DNA of 64,000 nucleotides, taken from Paragordius varius (lineage: Eukaryota; Nematomorpha). The DNA lies in NCBI GenBank assembly GCA_964247055.1, contig OZ176055.1, forward strand, positions 9,176,001-9,240,000, written 5' to 3'. This document shows, one piece after another, positions 1 to 11,718 of the stretch. The translations under genes and the position numbers were made by a program. The notes under the pieces are model-generated. The model saw only the letters and a list, made by a program, of their open reading frames with translations. It had not been told where the DNA came from and did not search any database. The first letter of the stretch is position 1, and each line of letters starts with the position of its first letter.

Positions 1-119
1 CAAAAGGTAAATTAGGACAAAAAAATGAAAAGGTAATGAAGTGAAAATTTATACAAAAAATGGCAAAAAATTTGGATGAAGATTTTTACGTTATTATTAA
101 ATTTTTAATGCATACTGCT

Positions 120-265
120 CTCAAAATCGGGAAAAATAACCTGTGAAATATATATTCTGATAGATAAATGTATATTATCATGACGCTTTTGATTTTAGCC
201 CTCATGAGTGAGATAAGAAAATCATTATATAAGCTCTTCATATCAGAAAATGGCATACTGTTTTT
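120..265 (+). repeat. Dispersed repeat family A, copy 1
   Basis: This AT-rich segment aligns over most of its length with 36,605-36,790 and partly with 44,285-44,350. Shared landmarks are a 'tcaaaatcggg' start, a 'gcttttg.ttttagccct' middle, 'gatatgagaaa' and an 'atatcagaaaatggca' end. No coding capacity is visible. A reversed fragment probably lies at 960-1,110. It is likely an old non-autonomous element, class unknown. Confidence 0.6.
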
Positions 266-339
266 AAAGTTATTTTATTTAAATTTAATCATCAAACATG
301 TATTAAATAAAAAAGCTTATGTATACAGTTTTGTGATGT

Positions 340-600
340 AGACTAAAAGCCTTTTATATACATATTCAAACCATAAATCCATTTATTTTGCTGTTGTACT
401 AGCCACTTAAAAAATTTATAGGGAAAATAGCGGCAAAAAGGTTGAGATAAGAATTTTTAAACAATTTTAAAATGTCTTTTGAATAATGCGCTTATAAGGC
501 TAAATAAAGCACATTTTGAATTCTCCTTAGTAGCTTAAATATTAGGATATTCGAATTAAAAATCGCTGGGGAAATAAACCTACCCTAAAGGTAATAGAGT
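340..600 (+). repeat. Dispersed repeat family B, copy 1
   Basis: This segment is diverged but colinear with 4,780-5,060. Common landmarks are 'ataatgcgc.tataaggcta', 'aaaaatggcgacaaaaa' (here 'aaaatagcggcaaaaagg'), 'gttgagat.ag' and a terminal stretch around 'aaatcgct'. No protein-coding potential is seen. An unclassified, degenerate interspersed repeat. Confidence 0.55.
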
Positions 601-1320
601 GTAATATCGGTGAATCAATAGGTAAATAAATGTGTATTATGTTTAAAAAATGTTAATAATTAAAGCTTTCGGGCTCCATTTTACCGGGAAAAACCTGATA
701 TATTTTATTTATCAACTATACGTTTCAATCGTCTTTGGAGATGTTTCAATTTTGGATCCTAGGAGTCAAAACTGTAAAAAACATAAGGTTTTGTATCTAA
801 TAGATGTGAATATTGTTTGTCAATTAAATTACTAAAATTACTTTCAAAGTAGTTAAGAAATTGCTCTCTAAGATAAAATACTACCCCACACTCAAAAAAG
901 TGGAAAGGTCAAGTGTAAAAATTTGTAGCACAATCTCGACCCTTTTGCCTATATATTAGGAAAACATGCCCATTTACGAAAAAATTTTAGGGATATTTTT
1001 TCAAAAAAAGCATAGATCTTTTATCAAATAAATTTTATAATATACAAATTTTGCCATTTTCCGTCCTACCAGAATTATATATTCCATCAGTTTTACAACC
1101 ACCGATTTTGGACGCAGTGTTATATATATATATTATTAAGATTTATCTTATACTGCCCAATAGAATATGAAAATTTGTGATTTTTTATGGATATAATAGA
1201 TTGAATTACAAATCTATATTTCCCAGTGTGGTAAAAAAAGCTACTTCATATGCCTTTTTAGCAGACGATAATTTCGTCTGATACCAATATTTAAATTTCA
1301 TAGTCCTTTGCAGTTTTGTC
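601..1320. other. Upstream region of MND1, no gene seen
   Basis: AT-rich sequence with short chance open frames only. A reversed family-A-like fragment lies near 960-1,110. The promoter and 5' UTR of MND1 should lie at the right-hand end, but no diagnostic promoter element can be called. Confidence 0.4.
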
Positions 1321-3326
1321 ATGGTAAGTATTACATAATTTACACCATACATTATATATTATATTTTATACAATGTTAGTCAAAGAAAAAAGGTTTATCT
1401 CTTGAAGATAAAAGACAGAAGCTTATGGAAATATTTTATGAGAAAGTACATTTTTTTCAATTTTTAGAAAGATTGTTTCCAGTTAAAAGAAGTCGAGAAA
1501 TATGCATCGAAAGAGAAAAAAATTAATGCTCAAGTTGTTAAGGAAATTTTGCAATCTCTTGTGGACGATGATTTGGTGACATCGGAAAAAATAGGCTCCT
1601 CCATATATTATTGGTCATTTCCAAGTCAAGCTGGATTAAAAGTTTGTCCATATTTTATTTTAGAGGAATAATAAATTGATAGAGTTGGAAAAAGAAAATC
1701 GTGAATTATTAAAAAGGCGAGAAAATCTCGAAAAGGAAATCTCATTATCTGCGAAAGACAAAGAAGAATCGGTATATTTACTATATGCTCTCGTTAAGCG
1801 TTTTTGTTAATTTCTATTTTTTTCAAAAAAAACCAATAAAATATAACTGGCCAATATTTATGGACCAGCGTTTGATCTGGCTACCAAAAAAACATTAATT
1901 TTACGGTTATCCCAATTTTTGTCTTCTGAAGCCTTGTTATCTTCTGCAGACGACTTGTCAAAAAATTATTCGATGCTTTATGACATATGGCGATTTCCTT
2001 TGATGATAACCCTGATTTTCTTTTACCACTATGATGGGAAGTTAGATTTGAAATTCATATGATGATTTATCGATTATTTTTTAAAAAATTCTAATGTTTA
2101 TTTATACCAAAAGAACTTCTTTTTTCAAGGACCAAACCGTAATAGGGTTGGTTCTTCAAGAGTTAAAAATGCGCACAGGATTGATAGAAGCTTTATCTTA
2201 AAACTTTAAACATTCTAAATACGTTGGTTCCAGTTGGAAGTAAAAGAACCTATCTCATGTTTAAGAAAACCTCATTTCAGCAGGGTTACTTAGGACATTT
2301 TTTTCGAATGAAGCTTCACTAATTTTTTTTCTTTAATAAGCATATGTTATAAAAGTCGAAATCTATGACTGGGATACCTCAAATTTTATACCATAATAAA
2401 TATATTATTAGGGTTTTTTGTATGACCCTCCATTTTATCTGCGTAATAAACCTATTATTTTTCAATTCGTTTCTACACACATTTTTGGGGATGCACCTTG
2501 CATACATTATTGGTGACAAACTAAATTGTCATATACGTTTTTTGAAAAATTGCTAAAAGAATAACTTTTTGAAGCCGTTACGCGGGTCGAGAAGTACGCA
2601 TCAAAAAGTGAAATATCCGGCTATGTTTTTTTGTGATTTTTTCATAGATGATTGAGACATTTTTGGTTATTTCGCATATATAAGCCAAGATGTTCTTAAT
2701 ATATATATTTCAATAATATTTTTTTGTTGAATGTGGTCCTTTACGGTTAATTGTATATAATAGTTATTAACGTAGGATGAAAAGATTAATATCATGAAAC
2801 TGGTTGAAATTAACAAATTAGCCATTGCTCAATTAAACAAAGATCTCAGTCTTTATAAAAACAATAATCCACGGTATATTGCTGGACTGGAAAAGCAAAA
2901 CGTTGAGCTTAAAAATGGCATTAATATTTGGACAGGTTGGTTATAAATTCAAAATTATAATTATACAGACAAAAATTTTTTTTTGAAACGAAAACTATGT
3001 TTTTAAAACCATAATTTTTTTAAAAATATAGCTTGCCTTTTAGGGTCGCACAATAAAAAGTAATGATATATATTTGTAACACTCTCAATTATGTGTATCA
3101 AAATTGTAATTATATATAGTTTATGTAAAAAATATTGGTGTTCTCTAAAAATAATATTTGTCTTTTAATTTTTATGTTTTGTCCGTATATTTTAAATTTT
3201 TACTGTAATGTTCCTTTAGATAATCTATTTTCTACCATTTCCTGGCTCAAAACTAAATTTGGAGTGGATGAAGCTACTATAAAAGAACAATTTAACATCC
3301 CAGAAAATTTGGATTACTTTGAATGA
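1321..3326 (+). CDS. MND1: MND1, meiotic nuclear division protein 1 (6 exons, 205 aa)
   Basis: Mnd1 is the partner of Hop2. The Hop2-Mnd1 heterodimer acts in the meiotic nucleus and helps Dmc1/Rad51 pair homologous DNA. Coding exons read as 1321-1323 (ATG alone), 1380-1445, 1468-1641, 1664-1771, 2776-2935 and 3220-3326. All introns are GT-AG and all phases agree, giving 618 nt and 205 aa, the same length as human MND1. The N-terminal winged-helix region is clear: MSKKKGLS start, [13 protein letters not shown], then IYYWSFPS. A charged coiled coil follows ([15 protein letters not shown]). The C-terminus [10 protein letters not shown]...[11 protein letters not shown] matches the family tail. 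Introns 2 and 3 are only 22 nt. Intron 4 (1,004 bp) holds a short echo of exon 3 near 2,565-2,625 and a 71-codon open stretch at 1,847-2,062. No break is seen, so the gene looks functional. Confidence 0.95.
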
Positions 3327-3570
3327 ATGACGAAATGAATATGAATAATATTTTATATTAATATATACCGAATTTGTCAAATTATGATTAACGAAAATAA
3401 TAAGAAATAGAGTTTGTTTTGTATTATGTAATTTTGGCCTTTAAAAACTTGTTTTTAATACCATATGTCTGTATATAATGTACAAAAATATGGATTTTAC
3501 AAAAAATAGTATGGCTGTATATAGCCGCGGGAGCATTATGATCTCTTTATATTTTATTGCAATGATTTTA

Positions 3571-3576
3571 AATAAA
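3571..3576 (+). terminator. Candidate polyadenylation signal for MND1
   Basis: AATAAA lies about 245 bp after the MND1 stop and before the next gene's start at 3,888. In AT-rich DNA this hexamer is common, so the assignment rests on position only. Confidence 0.4.
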
Positions 3577-3887
3577 AGATAATTAGTTTTAAAAGAAAAA
3601 TATGTAATGTTTTATTTCTCAGTTTTTTTAGACAGGCCTTTTTCTACATAATTTTTTTTAGCGAGCGGAAATAAATGGTCATTCGCTAATATAGAGTAGA
3701 AAATGGTAATAGATATCATTATACATAATCGTTTTATTGATTTTTTTTCCAAAAAAACAACAACTTGAAATTTAACTTTCACTCACATAAAACTATGCTA
3801 CTCGCTATTCTAAATTTTATTTTCGACCAAGTGACACAAAATTCAATTTGGTTATCCGTTATCATAAAAATATCACAGTAACAAAAT

Positions 3888-6800
3888 ATGAACAACTCTA
3901 GAAAACCGTGCACTATTTCATTCTTGAAGGGTTGGTTTTACAAAGCTGTTTCGGGCATGCTTGTTACAATTGTTTTAGCCGTGTGCTTAACCCTATCCTT
4001 GCAATCATTTGAAAAAATTAATGAGAAATATCCGTCTTACAATGGCGCTGCCCTGGGTGCTTTATTCACAATGTTAATTTTTACAATCTTATCCACACTA
4101 TTATATATGGGCAATAATATTTGGGTGCGGAGAAAAGGTGCAAGCAGATATAAAAGAATCAAAAGTTTTTATTCTTTGAATCCGGCGGCATCGTTGGGAT
4201 TGAATGAAAATATGTTAATGGGAAACACTATATCCAATCCTTCAGTGATCACAAGGTGTGAAAATATCATATCACCAAAATCAATGTTTAGTCAGTACTC
4301 CTCGTATTCACCCACTTCACAAAATTCAGACCAGCGATTAGGCATTAATTACGGTTACATATTTAAGTAAGACGTCCTCCGTCATTATATAAATTATAGA
4401 GCATTGTACAAAATTTTAGTTTAAATTTTTTAAACTGCTATATTTAAACATTGGAACCAGTATGGTTATTAAATACGGGTATATAATTGCGTAGGAGCTT
4501 TTTATGACATCAATACATGACTTTGTTCTTTAACATTTCATTACCTTTTTACTTTTTTGTCCTAGTTTACATATTAGGCAATTTTTTATCTCAGTGTACA
4601 AGTATATAAATTACAGTTTTATAAGATTTTAGTTAAAATTAATTATCAAAACTTGTTCTCATGGATTAGATAAAATAGCCTCTATTTTTACAGTTTGTGA
4701 CTTCTAAAAAATTGGTAAAGCTCTAAAACAAACGAACAGCATATAATAAAATAAATATATCAAGTTTTGCTGGTAAAATGTAACTTAAAAGCTTCTAAAA
4801 AATTTATTTACATTTTATAACCATAAAATATAATTATTTGTCTGTTATATTAGCGATTTAAAAAAAATTATAGAAAAAAATGGCGACAAAAAAAGTTTGA
4901 GATGAGGTTTTTTTTACAATTTTTCATTTTTAACAAATTTTTGTATAATGCGCCTAAAAGGCTAAAGAAAGCATATTTTTAAATTTGGCTTAATACCTAA
5001 AATGCTTTTTTAGAAAATCAAATTCAAATCGCTCTGAAATTTAAAGTACCCCATGTAATGGAATGTTAGGTAACATGTTTTATAATTATAAAAAACGTCC
5101 CCTTTGTAGCGTTTAAGGCTTGATACAACTCTTTGTCTTTCTTACTAGGAAATATAAATGTTTAATAACTGGTGTCGAGTTATTTTTTCTTCTTAACTCA
5201 GCTGATTTCCTTTGTTTAACAATAAGTGTTTATTCCTTACCGTTTAACAGACTAAAACCCTAATCTTTTGTTCATTAGTGACTTAATGAACAATAAAAAT
5301 AATTTTTTTAGAAGAATTAGTTAATACAAAGTATATTTGTTGGCTCCAAATTCATATTTAAATATTTTGTCGTTAAGTTTTTATCTTATGTCAATTTATC
5401 ATAACGATAAAATTAATTGAATGATTTTAAGATTGACATATAATTTAATTTTTGATTTTTAGAAAAATCTAAGGGCAACGGATCCATTTCTTTAGAGTAT
5501 AGATGAAAAAATTTATTAAATAATTAAATTATTTTAATAGAGAGTTTTACCTTTCTACCAAAATAAAATGTTAAAAGATAATATGGAACTTATTTTTCAA
5601 AACTAAATTTTATGTAGATTGGCTTATTGATATAATTTTTATTAGGATTGAAGCAATTTAAGCCGTTTTTTTCATACCCCAATTCGAATCGCTTGTTAAC
5701 GAGTATAAAATGATCCTATATGTATGTTTTACAAAATTTCGCGTCAACTTCCGCTACGCAATAACAAAATAATACAGTTTTTTGTAAGTATGGTATTTAT
5801 CTAAAGTTTTAGTTATGAAAACTGCAATAAATTAACAGATATTATGCTTATACTTATTCAGGAACTTAGTACTCCAATAATGTTCGTAAAAGATAATAAT
5901 ATTTGCAATAAAAATTTTCTTTTACTCTATCTAGCGTCTGCGTCGAAATTCGTTAATAAAAATTTTATCCGTCTCTTTTTTTCACACATTGTTTCCACAA
6001 ATTTTAACATGTTTTATGAAAAATGGCAAATAATCATGTGCGTTCGCTTTTCTTTGTAATTATTTCAAATAGCCGTTAAACCTATAGTTTTGTTAAAAAA
6101 AATGATTTGTATGATTAGCTGATCTCTGACCCGACCTTAATATGGCACTTAATACATTATCCAAGGACGGTATAAGGAGCACGGTCAGACTCATTTTAAT
6201 AGTTAGACCTAAAGCTATTTTAATGCGTTTTTAACACTGAGTTTACTATTTATGCGAACATTTTCTTAATTCATACGTCGCACAATGTTAAAATTTTAAG
6301 TCGTATCATTATTCATATATATATATATTAGATTATATATAAGCTCTATATTTGGGCTTAACTTGGACTCTTCTAGTAGAACACAATCTACGGAGGGCAA
6401 ACGTAAAATCCTCCTCAAAATAATATGTTTGGCGTTAATTTGGTCAATATCTCTTTACCTGTTTATCTATTGTATATTCAATATGATACCCTCTATTTTT
6501 ATAACATTGTATTCATCGCATCTTACTTTCACGCAATCATTTGGTTGGGTACTCTTACACGAAAGATTTTGGGCACACAAAGTATATCTAAATATTTTTT
6601 GATTAAATTAAAAATTAATTTTAGCAGTTTAATATCGTTTACATTTACAGTAACAATAAAACTATAAATACCAAACATATATAAAGGAATATATTACCCC
6701 TTGATTTTTTTATGTGAAACCAATATGATTAATATGAAATATATAATTTTGGTTGGTAACCGAAAACGAATTGTAGAAAATAATTCTTTAAACATATGGT

Positions 6801-8905
6801 TTACTTGTAAAAACATAAGTCTTATACTTTTTTATGTTTTGCATTTATAAGTTTAATTTTTTTTGGTAAAAAAACACCACATTTTGAACAAAATAAATAT
6901 TTTTATATGAAAATATTTTAATGGATTTTATTAGATTGTAGCCTTGATATTAATGCTCACCAGCGTAGTTTTATTGACACATTTTAAAGGGGAATTTTTG
7001 AAATATTTGGGCGATGTTTTGCTTGCTATAGTCTCTGCCCTTACATTCTCAATATATAAGGTATTTTTAACTCTTACATTTAATCATATTTTACAAGCCT
7101 TTGGCGTTATTTTTAAATATCATACTCAATTCAATTTCTTTAAAGCTCATATTTTTGGTCAAAGAAGCTGTTGTTAAAATGATATGTATTTTATCTAGTT
7201 TTATTATAAATTAAGTAAGAACGAAATCTTATATTCTTTCAAAAATCCATTCAATAAAATTTAACTTATAGCACTTTAAGGCCCTAATTATTTAAATATA
7301 AATCAAATTGCAATGTAATTGTGGGCGAATAGTGTAGTCTTCCTCTATAAAACAGTCCATTTTATATTAAAAAAATCTAAACCGCGATCAGAACCAATAT
7401 GGTCTGAGTATTTAATAATTTACTGTTTAATTTAACCCTTAGATATATTGTCGTAAAACGCTTGAAAGCCCATTTATTCCAAACCATCTTTCCAACTCAG
7501 GCATCCTTTACAATACCTTTAATCTCAATGATAGTTTTAAATCAAATTATTTGGCAACATCCCAAAACTATATAGAAAATAACCCTAATAATAAAACTAA
7601 TGATAATACAACAAGTCAATACAATTTTCCCACAAATTCTTTAACAGATTATAAAGAAAAAGTTAGAATTTCTAATGCTGTATCATATCCAAATCTACAA
7701 ATACCCTCCAATAATGTAAAGTTTGAGGAAGCAAAAATGGATTTGCGACCTAGTCCCACATTTTCAATGCCCTTGAGGACCGACTCTCCATCAATTTTAG
7801 GGAGGTTTTGGCAAAATCAAACATTGATATTGCGACCAAAAGATTTAAATTTTGATCGATATACCCTGTTTTATGTCATTTTTGGGTTTTTTATTACAAT
7901 ACTTTTTTTAGCGTTAACTTTGCTCCTAGTTTTTACCAAAGCTGAAACGGTACCTTCAACATTATTTATTTGGAAGGAAAATACTCTTTCAACATTATAC
8001 CTTGCAAGTATCTAATATAAATAGAATTAATAATAATTAGTTTATTTAGTGGTTGTTGAGATTGGACCTATTTTGGTATCTCCCATATACATATATTTGG
8101 GCATTTGCTTAAGCACTATAGGAAATATAGGTATAGTCCTTTTTTCTTTTATTCGGGTTTACAGTAAAAAATGATTATATACGGACAAAACATAAAAATT
8201 TAAAAGAAAAATTATTTTTGGAAAAGGGAATCTAACTTTTAAATCATTTTAAATACAACTCATCTTTTTAGTTTGCATAATAATCAGAGATGTACATTGG
8301 TAACTCACTTTATGAAATTCAATGAATTTTATTGTTGGGTAGATCAAGATTTAAAAATATAGTTGTCTATTTATAAATAAATATCTGTCTTTCGTGTTTT
8401 TATGTTACGTCTGTCTACTTTCAATTTTTACCGTATTAAGTTCGATATTTTAATGCTTTTTTATTATATAGTTTTAGATTTCCGATACTACCGTTTGGTA
8501 CCAAACACTATGTTACAAATTGCTTTTTCCAGCGCAATTTTGTCATACATAATCTTATTGTTTCCAGATGATTGGCAAAGTTATACGGATAAAATTTTTA
8601 CGATCAGAAAACGATCATTTCCCACTTCGACGTTAAAATCTTTTTCTGGAAATGCCCAGGCCTATAATTCACAGATAGGTTTAGGGGCCCAAATCCCGAA
8701 TATTAGTTCTAGTGTGTCAACCACGCCCTACAAAATAAATTTCAACCAAGCAATCAATCCAATAATGAATAAAAGTAGTGAAAGGTCGGCAATTATTACA
8801 TCCAATCCCACAGTCACAAAGGTGCGAAAAAGTATTACTCAAGAAATTTTACACAAAGTACGCAGACCCGGGCTCTTATTTAGCACTGATATTCCTGCAA
8901 AATAA
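3888..8905 (+). CDS. SLC35F3/F4-like solute carrier (6 exons, 653 aa)
   Basis: A multi-pass membrane transporter of the SLC35F/EamA (drug-metabolite transporter) superfamily; SLC35F3 has been linked to thiamine transport. Exons are 3888-4366, 6332-6581, 6935-7060, 7443-8007, 8050-8163 and 8478-8905. All junctions are GT-AG and phase-consistent, giving 1,962 nt. Two N-terminal helices (about residues 20-42 and 53-75) precede a long loop. Then come SFGWVLLHERFW-HK (family: LLSWIVLRDRF), IVALILMLTSVVLL, VSALTFSIYK (family: SALYKVLFK), a helix ending VFTKAE (family: YFTKVE), EIGPILVSPIYIYLG and IILLFPDDWQSYT (family: LLLLPEEWD). Unusual is a roughly 136-residue Asn/Ser-rich insert (about 286-421), where the family has only about 25 residues. 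The cytosolic C-tail is also long and basic. Intron lengths are 1,965, 353, 382, 42 and 314 bp. The substrate cannot be inferred from sequence. Confidence 0.87.
4780..5060 (+). repeat. Dispersed repeat family B, copy 2 (in SLC35F-like intron 1)
   Basis: Colinear, diverged match to 340-600, in the same orientation and inside the first intron of the transporter gene. It shares 'gtataatgcgcc.aaaaggcta' and an 'atggcgacaaaaa' core. It is non-coding and its ends are not defined. A short inverted match to window position 5-45 also lies just upstream at about 4,535-4,575. Confidence 0.55.
5565..5700 (+). repeat. Dispersed repeat family C, diverged copy
   Basis: Inside intron 1 of the transporter gene. 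It shares 'tataatttttattagga' followed by 'tgaagcaatttaagccgttt' and 'accccaattcgaatcg' with the cluster at 37,490-38,540. A single, old, non-coding copy. Confidence 0.45.
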
Positions 8906-8980
8906 TTTTAAGTATATGGGTGGTTTTGTAAATGTATATTGTAAATATTAACTTGAGATTTTGAACAAAAGTATTATTTA

Positions 8981-8986
8981 AATAAA
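8981..8986 (+). terminator. Candidate polyadenylation signal for the SLC35F-like gene
   Basis: AATAAA lies 76 bp after the stop codon at 8,903-8,905, a normal distance for a poly(A) signal. The composition of the region makes chance occurrence possible. Confidence 0.45.
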
Positions 8987-9556
8987 ATATTAGTTGATCA
9001 CTTATTTAATATGCGAGGCTACTCATAGTAAGCAATATGTTTTTGAGTGTTAGGTAACACTAGACAACAAATTTTTCTCCGCTCGATTTTTTTACACTTT
9101 CTGATATTTACTATCATTTTAACAGTAAATTTGGAATAAAAAATTATTACGCCTAAGAATTTTGTAAAATTTGATTGATTTTTTTTTATAAAATTTTAGT
9201 AAAAAATGTTTGTCTTTTAATATACAACAAATGCCCATCAATATATCATTCAAAAGAATGATAACTTTATAAAATGCATACAAATATGTTTTACATCGAT
9301 AGTTAATATTGGACAAAGAAGCGACAAACACGCAGCGAGAGCGCTTTTCGTAATTCATATATTTTTAAAACTATTGGATGATATTGGCACAAACTTTGTC
9401 TAGATGGCAATGAATGTCCAAAAAATATAACACAAAATTTTTTTTTTAATTAAAACACTTATATATCGCTTTTATGTCATTTAAAACAACCATTTTTGAG
9501 TTTTTTGTTTTAAAAATTATCATATCATATTAATTAATTATCTTTATGAGTCTTAA
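8987..9556. other. Intergenic, nothing recognised
   Basis: AT-rich sequence between the transporter gene and the hAT-type element. There are only short open frames without family resemblance, and no RNA gene is seen. Confidence 0.5.
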
Positions 9557-10475
9557 CAGGGGTGGCCGAAACGCCCGCGTTCGATTTCTTGACCGCGAGA
9601 TTTCAAGCCTGAAAAATTTTAAAAAAATGTAAAAAATATTTGTGCATAACAATTTTGAAATTATGAATTATGGCATACTCATTCATCTTTAAATTTTAAA
9701 AAACATCAAATGTTTCCACATTTTCACATGACATCAGGATAATCAACCAAATTCCAAATGTTTATGAGTTAATTGCCTGATTAATTTTGATCCCAAATCT
9801 GGTAAATTTGCAATTTTTGAAAATGGCTGATTATTTAGTTTTACATTTAACATATTATCTAACGGAGATAACAAGGCACTGTATTCGAGTTTATATAATA
9901 ATAAAAGTGAATATCATCGACATTCCAACAGCAATATTTTAGATTACGTCAAATTTGAAAAATCGCTCTGTTTTAATTGATTTGCAATGTGCAATATTTC
10001 CGAGATATCGCGTCAAAAAGCAAGTTAAGGAAGCATATTAGATCTTTTAATTGTGAATGTCAATAATTCTCTACGGCATAGATATATTTGTAGTAAAAAT
10101 TGTCTAAATCTTTCTAAAAATGCAGCACGTAACCATCTTAAATCTATACTAACTTGTTCACTACTATGAGCACACCAATTCTTTTCAACTATACTGCGGC
10201 GCGACACTCTAATCGATTAGTGAAATTTACTATCTTGAAATATATGCTAGCACTAAATATTAAAATTAATTTATTAAATTTACAATGGATATTAACTGTA
10301 TATCTTGCAACGGATAGATCTTGTAGCTCTTGGCAAATATCTTTATAATTTACCAGATTTTATGGATTTCACCCCAATCAAACGAATATATATATTTACA
10401 CCATTTGTCTTAAAGTCCACATGAAATTTTATCCTTAAAAAGTGGGCCACGGGAAATCAAGGTTGGCCACCCCTG
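9557..10475. mobile_element. hAT-type DNA transposon, degraded or non-autonomous (919 bp)
   Basis: The left end reads CAGGGGTGGCC-G-A. The right end, read on the other strand, is CAGGGGTGGCC-A-ACC. CAGGGGT-type termini are typical of hAT superfamily elements. Inside I find no recognisable transposase or BED/dimerisation motif, only short open stretches such as one at 10,025-10,207 on the minus strand. The flanking 8-mers (agtcttaa, gcttatat) do not form a clean target-site duplication, which suggests age or imprecise ends. Confidence 0.7.
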
Positions 10476-10738
10476 GCTTATATTTTAAATTTTTCATACA
10501 AAGTTGAAGGTATTTAGATCCTTATAACGATTATGTAATAAATTTACAGTTATAATTATGCATTTTTGTATCCACTAGGTAAATTTTTTTTGATAATAAT
10601 AATTTTATTTAAAAAGCAAACCAAAAGCTTTTTCAAAGATTTTTTTTAATTTTATACTTATGTAACCCTAATAATTATATCTATATAATTTATATGATTT
10701 TTAAATTTGTTTGTCTGTAGATTTAAATGACTAACTAC

Positions 10739-10773
10739 CATTCGAAAGATACGGATTTTTGCTCTTTCGAATG
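10739..10773. repeat. Perfect 11-bp hairpin
   Basis: Arms cattcgaaaga and tctttcgaatg are exact reverse complements separated by 13 bp. It stands alone in AT-rich intergenic DNA. It could be the remnant of an inverted-repeat element or chance; no function is assigned. Confidence 0.4.
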
Positions 10774-11700
10774 ATATATACATCGCTTTAAAACTTTTCA
10801 TTTTGTATATTTTGAGTATAATGTCTAATCATGGCTAAAAATCATCTATAACACCTAGTAATAATAAATTAGGTGTTAGATTAATTTTTTTTCAGATATA
10901 CTAATTATGTACTTTATGAAATAAATTTAAAAATTACATGTATGGCACTTAAAAAATTTAAATTTGTTGTCTAGTGAAACACAGTGTTCAAAATTTGGGG
11001 TAATTTTTTTACAGTATATCATACCTAGCTTAATATGACCGTTGTGACTTATACAAAAATATAAGGATGAAAAAAATTGTCAATGTAGAAAATTTTTTTT
11101 TCACTTTTTCCACATATGGTTATCGGAAAAATCAATATATTTGCACAATACTTGATCAAAAATCACAAAACTGTTATTAAATATAAATAATATTAAATAA
11201 ATATTATTTGTAAATTTTGGCGCAATATGAATGGATATATATAAAATAAACCTCAATTTAGTAAATCCACTTAAATTTAGCCCTTTATATTAGTAACATA
11301 AAAAATACTCGGTAAAAATCTAATATGAGCCAAAATTAATTTTATTTATTAATATTAATATTACTTATATATATAATAAAAATGACATTTACACAATATT
11401 TATTTTTGAAATTTTTAATTTTAGTAAAATAAAATTAAATTTTTTAATTTATATTTTCTTGTTATCTAGTGATATAATTCTGGTCATATGTAATGAGATA
11501 TTGAAGCGTTCAGAATGAAACTGTCAAGTTAGATAAAAGGTTTAATCCTGATATTGATAGTATATTTTTTAATAATTTTAGGTAAAATAAGAAAATGCAA
11601 GTTGTTACGAATATTAAGCTACTTTTGTGGTAAAATGCATAAAAAAGGCATTTTACGTCTAATCAAATAATTTAAATTATGTTTTTTGTGTAAAAATTTA
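10774..11700. other. Intergenic, nothing recognised
   Basis: Very AT-rich sequence with no convincing gene, RNA or repeat ends. Confidence 0.5.
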
Positions 11701-11718
11701 TTTTTGAATATAATATGT

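Noticed and set aside
650-835. Short open frames in the AT-rich intergenic and intronic DNA (for example 650-835, 2,365-2,556, 5,844-6,059, 9,119-9,358, 36,687-36,884)
   Set aside because: Phe/Ile/Asn/Lys-rich products without family features, typical of chance frames at this base composition. The 36,687 frame lies in repeat family A.
2365-2556. Extra MND1 exon at 2,365-2,556
   Set aside because: Exons 4 and 5 join in phase with a 205-aa product matching family length; adding this frame would disrupt the coiled coil with hydrophobic sequence.
5680-5700. tRNA-like 'ttcgaatcg' box
   Set aside because: No cloverleaf can be drawn around it. The motif belongs to repeat family C.
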